From Acidobacteriaceae bacterium (GTDB lineage Bacteria > Acidobacteriota > Terriglobia > Terriglobales > Acidobacteriaceae): DNA of 9,047 nucleotides. The stretch spans positions 1 to 9,047 of the forward strand of contig DAHUZD010000296.1 in the NCBI GenBank assembly GCA_027306745.1, written 5' to 3'. Below the pieces are notes generated by a model. The model made no database searches, was not told where the DNA came from, and worked only from the letters and a program-made list of their open reading frames with translations. This document shows positions 1 through 5,849 of this stretch, piece after piece; positions within the stretch are counted from its first letter, which is position 1; each line of letters opens with the position of its first letter. Both the position numbers and the translations under genes were made by a program.

Positions 1-2
1 TG

Positions 3-443
3 TTCGGCATTGCGCTGTCGCGGCTCAATGACCGCGTGCGGCTCTCCGATGTGGCGCGCTTTGCCATGGCCACACTGGCCTGCTCCGTGATTTTGTCAAT
101 CCTGTGGCAGGGCGAGCGGCTGCCGTTTTTGCTGATGCACAACGGACTGCTGGCGCCGATCTTCGCTGTGGCGATTTTGGGACTGGCAGGAAAGCATCCG
201 CTGACCGCGCTGCTGGGCGCGGCGCCACTGGTGTTTGTTGGAGAGGCCAGCTATTGCCTGTATCTGATCCACTTCAATCTATGGCAGTGGATTCATACGT
301 CCGGCCTGCTGACTGTCTTGCACCTGGCGCAGTGGGACCCGTGGGTGTCGTATCTGCTGCTGGAGCTGGCCGCGCTGGCCGCCTACCACTGGGTGGAGCT
401 GCCGGGACGCGGCTGGATGCAACGGTGGCTGCCAGAATTCTAG
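3..443 (+). CDS. Membrane acyltransferase, acyltransferase-3 (OafA/YrhL-like) family, C-terminal part
   Basis: This is the C-terminal 146 residues of a gene whose start lies before the window; the frame is open from base 3 to TAG at 441-443. The visible part is strongly hydrophobic, with about four membrane segments. These include a stretch around ALLGAAPLVFVGEASYCLYL, followed by IHFNLWQW, and a last helix around YLLLELAALAAYHW. The 'fvGeaSYclYLiH' element followed near the C-terminus by 'VELPGRGW' is typical of the acyltransferase-3 family. Those inner-membrane enzymes O-acylate sugars of exported polysaccharides, lipopolysaccharide or other envelope glycans. The usual catalytic His lies in the missing N-terminal part, so activity and substrate cannot be judged. 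The gene converges on the propeller gene ending at 483, leaving 39 bp between the stop codons with no convincing intrinsic terminator. Family assignment is good; the substrate is unknown. Confidence 0.82.
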   Translation, partial: FGIALSRLNDRVRLSDVARFAMATLACSVILSILWQGERLPFLLMHNGLLAPIFAVAILGLAGKHPLTALLGAAPLVFVGEASYCLYLIHFNLWQWIHTSGLLTVLHLAQWDPWVSYLLLELAALAAYHWVELPGRGWMQRWLPEF

Positions 444-482
444 ACAGCAGCGCCGTCGATCCTCGGCGGTCGTGCGCGAGTC

Positions 483-1730
483 TTACGGAGTTGCATTGGC
501 GGCCACAGGGTGGGTGGCATTGGCCGCTGCGCTGACGCAGGTTGGCTCCACGCCCGTACCCCGCGGACTATTCAGAATCTGCACCAGTGCGCCCGTCTGC
601 GGATTCAGCTCAAACCCACTCACAGTGTTGTCCAGAAAGTTCGTCACGTAGAGGAAGCGTCCGTAGGCTGGCTCGACAGCAACACAATCCGGGCCGGTGC
701 CTGTTCCGTAGCTAAGATCGCCATTGGGCTGGGTCAGTGCTCCCGTTGCAGCGTCGCTCGTGTAGGTGCGCACCGTGTTGGAGTTGAAGTTGGTGACGTA
801 CAGAAACTGGCCGCTGGGATTCAAGGCCATGCCGTTGGGCAAGTGATCGCTGCCAACGGGGTTGCCCAACGGCTGCAATGCGCCCGAAGCTTGCACCGAG
901 TAGCTGAGAAGATCATTTGCGCCTGAATCGGCAACGTAGACGGTGTGGCCGCCGTTGTCGCTAATGATGGCGCTGGGCTGCGCGCCAGCCGCAAAATTGT
1001 TGCTGGCCAGCGCCGTTAGAACACCGGTGGAATCATTGAGAGAGAAGCCATAGACAGTGGCCCGGCCCTGGTCGGCAACATAAAGAAAGCCGGTGGAGGC
1101 CGTCACGGTCACGCCAATCGGCTGCGAACCTTGGAGCGCGCGCTGGCTGTTGAGCGGAAAACAGCTCTGGCCAGAGACTGGATCAGGAATGGGCACACCC
1201 AGGCTGCCATCCGCGGCATTGATTGGATAAACATCCACGCAACCATACGTGGGCGGATTCGCAGCGATGGCATTGATGTTGGGTGCGACGGCTCCACTGT
1301 TGTTGAAGGGTGGAGCAAAGGAGTCGACCACAAAAAGATATTTGCCCTGCGGGTCCAGCGCCATGGCGATGGGATAGGTTCCGGGCGTGTTGTAGGTGTG
1401 CTGCTGGTACAGTTTGCCGTCTGTACCGATGGCAAACTCCACCACGGAGTTGTCAATCTCATGCACGACGTAAAGCCAGTGGCTGGTGCTGTCGACGGCG
1501 CTGGCGATCGGATACTGGCCGCCGGAGGGAAACGGCGAGTTGGCCACCTGCGTAATCGCGCCGGAGACACTGTCGATGCTGTACGCATTGATGACGCCAG
1601 GGATGGTCTTGGCCGAAAGTGTATAGACAAAGCCGAGTGTGAAACTGGGATTGCAGGCGGTGACGCTCAGCGCCAAAGCAAGGGATGCAACCAAGGCCAG
1701 CGTCGTGCGGCCGTACTGACTCCACTTCAT
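483..1730 (-). CDS. Secreted lipoprotein, seven-bladed beta-propeller 'lactonase' family (propeller 1)
   Basis: A 415-residue product starting MKWSQYGR, with a lipoprotein signal peptide: basic start, hydrophobic core at residues 9-20, and lipobox VTAC with Cys26 as the lipidated residue. Asn at +2 does not match the inner-membrane retention signal known in E. coli, so the outer membrane is likely. The mature part consists of roughly 45-50-residue blade repeats of the form 'P..iaxdpxGxflYVtnxxxntvxxyxxdxxtGxL' (for example residues 208-240, 252-287 and 298-334), as in the lactonase/YncE-like propellers (Pfam Lactonase). Members include 6-phosphogluconolactonases, but most acidobacterial ones have no proven substrate, so I do not assign an enzyme activity. 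Cysteines 164/190 and 349/398 may form disulfides. ATG at 1730 is chosen because AAAGGA lies 5 nt upstream and the signal peptide starts there. The longer open frame, back to 1919, runs through a terminator and a promoter. It is a close paralogue of the next gene. Confidence 0.88.
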   Translation of the reverse strand: MKWSQYGRTTLALVASLALALSVTACNPSFTLGFVYTLSAKTIPGVINAYSIDSVSGAITQVANSPFPSGGQYPIASAVDSTSHWLYVVHEIDNSVVEFAIGTDGKLYQQHTYNTPGTYPIAMALDPQGKYLFVVDSFAPPFNNSGAVAPNINAIAANPPTYGCVDVYPINAADGSLGVPIPDPVSGQSCFPLNSQRALQGSQPIGVTVTASTGFLYVADQGRATVYGFSLNDSTGVLTALASNNFAAGAQPSAIISDNGGHTVYVADSGANDLLSYSVQASGALQPLGNPVGSDHLPNGMALNPSGQFLYVTNFNSNTVRTYTSDAATGALTQPNGDLSYGTGTGPDCVAVEPAYGRFLYVTNFLDNTVSGFELNPQTGALVQILNSPRGTGVEPTCVSAAANATHPVAANATP

Positions 1731-1744
1731 GCGTTTCCTTTGTT
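1712..1744 (-). repeat. 33-bp translation-initiation block, copy 1 (second copy at 3200-3232)
   Basis: This block covers the ribosome binding site AAAGGA, the ATG and the first codons of propeller 1. It matches 3200-3232, at the start of propeller 2, with only two mismatches in 33 positions. The coding regions further downstream are more diverged. Similarity continuing through the AAAGGA site into the untranslated leader supports both chosen start codons and a duplication origin of the two genes. Confidence 0.7.
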
Positions 1745-1792
1745 CCCAGCCAACTCTCACACGGCCAAGGGGCTGCGCGCGCAGTCTTCTGT

Positions 1793-1812
1793 GATTGGGT
1801 GTGTTCCCAATC
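1793..1812. promoter_or_regulatory. Perfect inverted repeat at the predicted transcription start of propeller 1
   Basis: GATTGGG (1793-1799) and CCCAATC (1806-1812) are exact reverse complements separated by 6 bases. The predicted -10 box lies just upstream at 1816-1821, so the repeat would span about -3 to +17. It could be an operator or a 5'-end hairpin in the mRNA. Neither of the other two propeller genes has an equivalent at this position. The function is inferred from position only. Confidence 0.4.
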
Positions 1813-1815
1813 CTC

Positions 1816-1844
1816 ATTGTAAAAGCCCCGGAGCGCTTCTGCCA
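1816..1844 (-). promoter_or_regulatory. Predicted sigma-70-type promoter of propeller 1
   Basis: Reading on the minus strand, TGGCAG (1839-1844) is followed by a 17-bp spacer and TACAAT (1816-1821). The -10 box is 5/6 to consensus and the -35 is weak. The same arrangement (GCTGGCA, 17-bp spacing, GGCTTTTACAAT) occurs before propeller 3 at 4724-4752. Here the -10 box is 85 bp upstream of the ATG and there it is 82 bp. Conservation between paralogues raises confidence above that of a single motif match. Confidence 0.55.
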
Positions 1845-1888
1845 GCGCCGATGCAGAATTTCTGCGGCTGTAGAGGTACCCGAGGAAC

Positions 1889-1915
1889 AAAAAGACCCGC
1901 ACTGCGGGTCTTTTT
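1889..1915 (-). terminator. Intrinsic terminator after propeller 2
   Basis: A perfect 12-bp inverted repeat (AAAAAGACCCGC at 1889-1900, GCGGGTCTTTTT at 1904-1915) with a 3-base loop. The GC stem is GACCCGC/GCGGGTC, flanked by an A-run on one side and a T-run on the other, so it can work in both directions. It lies 22 bp past the stop codon of propeller 2 on the minus strand and upstream of the predicted propeller 1 promoter. It therefore separates the two transcription units. Confidence 0.85.
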
Positions 1916-1937
1916 GCAATTCATAGCTGCCGTACTG

Positions 1938-3218
1938 TTACGGCCCAATCGTTTGCACTGGGTGGGAACCGTTGGAAGCCGCTTGCACGCAGGTAGGACT
2001 TTGTCCGGCAGCGAAGGGTGTATTCAAAACCGAAGTCAGATTGCCTGTGTGCGGATCGAGTTCAAATCCGCTAACGGTGTTATCCAGCAGATTGGAAGTG
2101 TAAACAAAGCGCCCGTAGGCCAGCTCAACCGTCAGGCAGGTTGGCCCCGTGCCCGTACTATTGCTGATGCTGCCTGGGTTCTGGGCCGGGTTGCCGGTGA
2201 TGGCATTCAGGCTGTAAGCCCCCACGGCATTCGCGTTGTAGTCGGCGACGTAGAGGTAGAGTCCGCGCGGATCGATCAAAATTGCATCCGGGTACAGGCC
2301 CGTCGGGAAAGGCCCATTGAGCATGGCCTGCAGCGAGCCGTCATTTTGCACGTCATAGCCCAGCAACTGGTTGGCGTAGGCGTCCGTGACGTAGACAAAT
2401 CGCCCGGTCGGATCGCTGGTGATGGCGCTGGGCTTCACCCCAGACTGATAGTTGTTGTTGGCAATCGCCGTGAGCACGCCGGACGAATAATTCACCGCGT
2501 AGCCATAGACCGAGTGCGTGTTCTGGTCGGCGACGTAAAGGAAATTAACAAAGCCGGTGGCGGTAACGCCCACGGGCTGCGAGCCTTGTTGCGGCTGTGC
2601 TCCGTTGAGCGGAAAGCAATTCTGGCCGGAGACTGGATCTGCCACTGGCGTGCCCAGGCTGCCATCCGCGTAAGAGATGGGGTAGACCGCCACGCAGCCG
2701 TAGGTGGGGAAGTTGGCCGCCGGATAACTGGGCGGATTGACTACAGGAGCCTTGACGGCTCCGCTGGTCAAGCCCGCGCTGATCTGTGCATTGAAGGCCG
2801 GAGCGAAGGTGTCCACCACAAACAAAAAGCGGCTTTGCGTATCGATGGTCACAGAAAGCGGGTAGGTGCCGGGCGTGGTGTATGTGTTCAGCTTTTGCAA
2901 CGTGGCCCCCGTGCCGATGGCAAATTGCACGATGCTGTTGCTGGCCTCATTGACGACGTACAGCCACTTGGCGCGGTTGTCCACCACGCTGGCTACCGGG
3001 AATTGTCCGCCGGAAGAGTACGGCGAGCCAGCCGCCGGGGTCAACGCGCCGGAGACGCTGTCAATGGTGTAGGTGCTGATCTGCCCGGGCGAGGCTTGGG
3101 CAGACAGCGCGTACACAAAGCCGAGGGTAAAGCTGGGATTACACGCGGTCATGCTGAGACCCAAAGACAGGGTGGCCATCAGCGCCAGCGTAATCCGTCC
3201 GTATTGACTCCACTTCAT
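1938..3218 (-). CDS. Secreted lipoprotein, seven-bladed beta-propeller 'lactonase' family (propeller 2)
   Basis: A 426-residue product starting MKWSQYGR, with a hydrophobic stretch at residues 9-20 and lipobox MTAC (Cys26, Asn at +2). It is the closest paralogue of the gene ending at 483, sharing the post-lipobox start NPSFTLGFVY, the element PTYGC.VYPI and the block SGQxCFPLN. Blade repeats are clear, for example KPSAITSDPTGRFVYVTD (263-280) and YPDAILIDPRGLYLYVAD (309-326). It is about 11 residues longer than propeller 1, mainly from an insertion near residues 145-170. Cysteines 175/201 and 361/410 sit at the same relative spacings (26 and 49) as in propeller 1. The start at 3218 has AAAGGA 5 nt upstream; the open frame continues to 3278 but no signal peptide fits there. 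No promoter like those of the flanking paralogues is visible, so co-transcription from the propeller 3 promoter is likely. A strong terminator follows. Any ligand or reaction is unknown. Confidence 0.88.
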   Translation of the reverse strand: MKWSQYGRITLALMATLSLGLSMTACNPSFTLGFVYALSAQASPGQISTYTIDSVSGALTPAAGSPYSSGGQFPVASVVDNRAKWLYVVNEASNSIVQFAIGTGATLQKLNTYTTPGTYPLSVTIDTQSRFLFVVDTFAPAFNAQISAGLTSGAVKAPVVNPPSYPAANFPTYGCVAVYPISYADGSLGTPVADPVSGQNCFPLNGAQPQQGSQPVGVTATGFVNFLYVADQNTHSVYGYAVNYSSGVLTAIANNNYQSGVKPSAITSDPTGRFVYVTDAYANQLLGYDVQNDGSLQAMLNGPFPTGLYPDAILIDPRGLYLYVADYNANAVGAYSLNAITGNPAQNPGSISNSTGTGPTCLTVELAYGRFVYTSNLLDNTVSGFELDPHTGNLTSVLNTPFAAGQSPTCVQAASNGSHPVQTIGP

Positions 3219-3232
3219 GCGGTTCCTTTGTT
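3200..3232 (-). repeat. 33-bp translation-initiation block, copy 2
   Basis: Near-identical (two mismatches) to 1712-1744. It covers the AAAGGA ribosome binding site, ATG and first codons of propeller 2. The match stops where the leader hairpin at 3234-3256 begins, so the upstream regions of the two genes are unrelated. Confidence 0.7.
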
Positions 3233-3233
3233 G

Positions 3234-3256
3234 CCGGGCCATCTGCTGCGGCCCGG
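3234..3256 (-). promoter_or_regulatory. GC-rich hairpin in the leader of propeller 2
   Basis: CCGGGCC (3234-3240) and GGCCCGG (3250-3256) form a 7-bp all-GC stem with a 9-base loop. On the minus strand the stem ends 4 nt before the AAAGGA ribosome binding site. There is no T-run, so it is not an intrinsic terminator. It could influence translation or stabilise a processed mRNA end between the two propeller genes. Function is inferred from position only. Confidence 0.35.
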
Positions 3257-3330
3257 AGATGCGTAGTGCAGAATTCAATTGTTTGCCCTGGCAGTTGCAG
3301 CCGTCGCATCAGCCCGGACTGCGCGCACGT

Positions 3331-4641
3331 TTAGAAAACGCGTCCAGAAACAACCAGATAATTTGGCTGCAAGGGAGCATTGGTCACCGGCCCCTTGAAG
3401 AGCGGTGTCAACTGCCCGGTGTTTGCATCGATAATGTCGCCCGTGATCGTGCTGTCGTTGTAATTGGCCGTATACAGGTACTGGTTCGAGGGATCTTCGA
3501 CCATCCATATGGGGCCAGAGCCGGCGGGGAAGCTGCCATTGCTGCTGGAGGTGGCGCCGGGGATCAACTGCAACTGTCCGTTGCTCGCGTTAATGGTATA
3601 GGCCGTGATCGTGCTATTGGGCTGAGTGATGGAGGACTGGCCAAAGTTGGCCACATACAGGTACTTGGCGTTGGAGTTGGCCAGAATCGCATCTGGATTC
3701 ACCGCGCCAGTGGCGTTCGCAACGGGCCCACCCACCAGCGTTTGCAACTGACCCGAAGCACCCACCGTGAAGGGAAGAATCTGGTTGGCCACCGTATCCG
3801 CCAAGTACAGGTACGCGCCGTTGGATGCAACCCCCATGGTGCTGAGCGCGCCCGGAGCCGAGCCGGTTTGCAACGGCTGGTTCTGCGTCAGGATCAACTG
3901 TCCGTTGGGTCCATTCAACTGATAGGGAAAGACGTCTGGAGTGCAAGTGACGCCGTTCTGGCCGCAGACCACGGCCGACGTGCTGCCATTGGCCGGAATA
4001 ATGGTCGTGCCTGGAGCATAGCCCTGATCCAAGGTGTAGATGTAGCCCGCAGCAAATGCAATCTGCGTCGGCTTGTAATTCACCTCAAAATAGGTTTCCT
4101 GCTGGCCATTGGTATTGAATGTGTTCTGATTGGTGACCAGCGTCAGCTTGCCGGTGTTCTTGTCGATGGAAAATACGGTAATGTCGCCACGGCCAGAGCC
4201 ATCCGGAGCGATCTGATCCGCAGTAAAAAGAAACTGTCCGCTGGGGCTGATAGCGATGGAGACAGGATTGCTGCCCGAAGTGAAGTAGTTGCCCTGGAAG
4301 GTCAACACTCCCGATCCGCCAATGCTGTACATGGAGACGCTGTTGGATCCCTTGTTGAGCACAGCCAGCAACTGGCCACCCGGCACCAGTGCCATTTGCA
4401 CCGGATCATCGCCATTCGCAGCAAACGGCGAGCCGGTGATCGGCGTTAGATAGCCGAAGTCATGATCGATTTTGAAACCGGCGATCTGGTTGAGGCGCTG
4501 ATTGGGATTGGTGGTGGCAATGCCGTTGGCGCTGACGTAGAGATAACCGATGGTGTAGGTACCGCAAGCAATAAAGCTGAGGCCCATTCCGAGAGACACG
4601 ACTAGGGCCAGCGCGATGCGGCCATATTTCCAAAACTTCAT
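3331..4641 (-). CDS. Secreted lipoprotein, beta-propeller 'lactonase' family, divergent member (propeller 3)
   Basis: A 436-residue product starting MKFWKYGR, with a hydrophobic core at residues 9-20 and lipobox FIAC (Cys26, Gly at +2), indicating a lipoprotein likely sent to the outer membrane. Propeller blades are visible as NPVSIAISPSGQFLFTAD (125-142), NPDAILANSNAKYLYVAN (315-332) and GPIWMVEDPSNQYLYTAN (376-393). Each is followed by a 'y.id..tGqL' segment. It is clearly related to propellers 1 and 2 but diverged: it lacks their C-terminal cysteine pair and has a distinct central insert with two close cysteines (226 and 233). ATG at 4641 has AAGG 6 nt upstream and matches the paralogues. 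An ATG two codons earlier (4647), with GAGG upstream, is an equally workable start. The frame extends further, to a TTG overlapping the MCE stop codon, but that part crosses the promoter and shows no signal sequence. A predicted promoter lies at 4724-4752. The ligand or enzymatic role is unknown. Confidence 0.87.
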   Translation of the reverse strand: MKFWKYGRIALALVVSLGMGLSFIACGTYTIGYLYVSANGIATTNPNQRLNQIAGFKIDHDFGYLTPITGSPFAANGDDPVQMALVPGGQLLAVLNKGSNSVSMYSIGGSGVLTFQGNYFTSGSNPVSIAISPSGQFLFTADQIAPDGSGRGDITVFSIDKNTGKLTLVTNQNTFNTNGQQETYFEVNYKPTQIAFAAGYIYTLDQGYAPGTTIIPANGSTSAVVCGQNGVTCTPDVFPYQLNGPNGQLILTQNQPLQTGSAPGALSTMGVASNGAYLYLADTVANQILPFTVGASGQLQTLVGGPVANATGAVNPDAILANSNAKYLYVANFGQSSITQPNSTITAYTINASNGQLQLIPGATSSSNGSFPAGSGPIWMVEDPSNQYLYTANYNDSTITGDIIDANTGQLTPLFKGPVTNAPLQPNYLVVSGRVF

Positions 4642-4723
4642 GTGCATCCTTGATCCTCTTGCGCGGTTCAGACGCGAGGGCTGCCACGGGCAGCGTTCAT
4701 CGTTGGGATTGCTTCCTGCACCA

Positions 4724-4752
4724 ATTGTAAAAGCCAAAGGGGGTTTGTGCCA
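4724..4752 (-). promoter_or_regulatory. Predicted sigma-70-type promoter of propeller 3
   Basis: On the minus strand TGGCAC (4747-4752) is followed by a 17-bp spacer and TACAAT (4724-4729). The string GGCTTTTACAAT and the GCTGGCA around the -35 region are shared exactly with the promoter before propeller 1. The -35 box begins only about 20 bp after the MCE stop codon, and no terminator is seen between them, so read-through from the MCE gene is also possible. TGGCAC resembles a sigma-54 -24 box, but there is no TTGC at the required spacing. Confidence 0.55.
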
Positions 4753-4772
4753 GCGGCAGCCGCCCAAGGGGG

Positions 4773-5849
4773 TCAAAATACCTTGAATTGAAAGCTGAGA
4801 TACCGCCGGGGATCCTTGCGGACGGCTTTGAGCAGGTCGCGTGCGCTCTGCAGGGTCTGTGCGCCGTTGTCATATAAGGACGGATCGCGCAACAGCTTGC
4901 CGGCCGAGCCTTGGCCCGCGTTGAGCCGCGCCAACAGCGTGTCCATCTGCCCGACCGTGTCCTTCAGCTTGCGGGCAAATTGCGGATCGTCCGCCAGCAG
5001 GCCCAGCGCGCCCCGGCCCTGCTGAATCTGGGTCAGCATCTGGTTGGCCTTGGCCGCCGTCTGGTTCAGATTGTTGTAAAGCGCATCGTCGTGCATCAGC
5101 TTGCCCATGCTGCCCTGGCCGGCATCGATGGCGCTGGTGATGTGGTCCAAGTGTGTGACGGCATCATTGGCCCGGTCATAAAAAGTATCATCATTGACCA
5201 GCTTGCCCAAGGAGCCGTGGCCGTTGTTGATCTGGTCGGAGACGCGTTGCAGGCTGGCCAGCGCCGTGACCGCCTGGTTATACATTGTTGGATCGTGCAC
5301 GAGCTTGCCCAGCGACCCCTGGCCCGTATTGATGGCGTCGGTCAACTGCTGCAGACGGGCCAAGATGGCGTCGATCTGCTGGATAGTGCTTTGGCTGGAG
5401 CGAACCACATCCTGGATACTCGGCGTTTGCGCAACGAGGATGGAGTCTCCGTCGGCCAGCAGCGGGCCTGTGGCGTGCGTACTGTCAATGTCCACCACGG
5501 TGTCGCCCAAAACGCCCACCGTGTCCAGCGTGACGATGGAATCTGCGTGCAGGGCGCGGATGTATTGCGTGCTGACACGCATACGGATTTCCACTGGAGT
5601 CTTTGGATATGCCATGTTGATGCGGATGCGCTGAACGGTCCCGATCATGACGCCCTGCAAGTTGACCGCAGCGCCGGGCTGGAGGTCTGAGGCATTCGTG
5701 ACGCGTGCGTAGATGATGATTCTGCGATGCAACAGGCCATCAATCGGGCCAGACATCAGAATCACCAACAGGGCCAGCAAAAGGCTGGAGGCCACCACCA
5801 GCAGGCCTACCTTGAGTTGCGACCAACGGACTTCGCGGGGATTCGGCAC
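4773..5849 (-). CDS. MCE/MlaD-family protein with five tandem 34-residue repeats
   Basis: A 358-residue protein from a GTG start at 5849, with AGGTGA 7 nt upstream and no ATG nearby. Residues 13-32 form a single membrane anchor, with a short basic N-terminal side in the cytoplasm. Residues about 43-121 are an MCE domain: 'YARVTNASDLQPGAAV', 'V.IGTVQRIRI', 'I.MRV...YI.AL.ADS.V', 'TVGVLGDTVVDI'. MCE proteins form periplasmic rings or tubes that carry phospholipids or other lipids across the envelope, usually with an MlaE-type permease and MlaF-type ATPase. Residues 173-342 are five repeats of 34 residues, each with 'GxGSxGKL..D..lY' followed by an amphipathic helix. The protein ends in a Phe-rich tail, YLSFQFKVF. 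No permease or ATPase gene is adjacent, so this is an orphan MCE gene that may join a system encoded elsewhere. Transport of lipids is inferred from the family; the cargo is unknown. Confidence 0.87.
   Translation of the reverse strand: MPNPREVRWSQLKVGLLVVASSLLLALLVILMSGPIDGLLHRRIIIYARVTNASDLQPGAAVNLQGVMIGTVQRIRINMAYPKTPVEIRMRVSTQYIRALHADSIVTLDTVGVLGDTVVDIDSTHATGPLLADGDSILVAQTPSIQDVVRSSQSTIQQIDAILARLQQLTDAINTGQGSLGKLVHDPTMYNQAVTALASLQRVSDQINNGHGSLGKLVNDDTFYDRANDAVTHLDHITSAIDAGQGSMGKLMHDDALYNNLNQTAAKANQMLTQIQQGRGALGLLADDPQFARKLKDTVGQMDTLLARLNAGQGSAGKLLRDPSLYDNGAQTLQSARDLLKAVRKDPRRYLSFQFKVF
4824..5333 (-). repeat. Five tandem 34-codon repeats in the MCE protein
   Basis: The repeat units begin at residues 173, 207, 241, 275 and 309, each exactly 34 residues with no gaps. 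The core is G-(Q/H/R)-G-(S/A)-x-G-K-L-x-x-D-x-x-(L/F/M)-Y, then a helix of about 18 residues and a short turn. Unit 4 is degenerate (GRGALGLLADD, without the Lys and Tyr). The DNA is not obviously repetitive, so the duplication is old and the protein pattern is maintained. A helical half-unit just before residue 173 may be the remnant of another copy. Confidence 0.85.

Noticed and set aside
451..468. Hairpin CGCCG/CGGCG between the convergent acyltransferase and propeller 1 genes as a terminator
   Set aside because: Only a 5-bp stem with an 8-base loop and no T-run in either direction.
1731..1919. N-terminal extension of propeller 1 to 1919
   Set aside because: The added 63 residues cross an intrinsic terminator and the predicted promoter, and would bury the lipoprotein signal peptide. 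The internal ATG at 1730 has a good ribosome binding site.
1131..3266. A 711-codon open frame on the plus strand, antisense to propellers 1 and 2 and the gap between them
   Set aside because: The opposite strand has two complete genes with signal peptides, ribosome binding sites and blade repeats. The antisense product is Arg/Gly/His/Val-rich, has no domain pattern, and its own repeats simply mirror the propeller blades. It also runs through the bidirectional terminator. It reflects GC-rich codon bias.
3217..4449. A 410-codon plus-strand frame antisense to propeller 3
   Set aside because: Same reason: basic low-information translation with no start signal, mirroring a well-supported gene.
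4735..4752. Possible sigma-54 promoter because of TGGCAC upstream of propeller 3
   Set aside because: No TTGC at the required 5-base spacing after TGGCAC, whereas a TACAAT lies 17 bp away and is conserved in the paralogue.
4642..4776. N-terminal extension of propeller 3 to a TTG at 4776 overlapping the MCE stop codon (apparent translational coupling)
   Set aside because: The extension covers the promoter shared with propeller 1 and would displace the signal peptide; paralogues start at the equivalent of 4641.
4911..5690. Plus-strand frame antisense to the MCE gene, with an apparent internal repeat
   Set aside because: The repeat is the complement of the 34-codon repeat on the real strand; there is no independent coding evidence.
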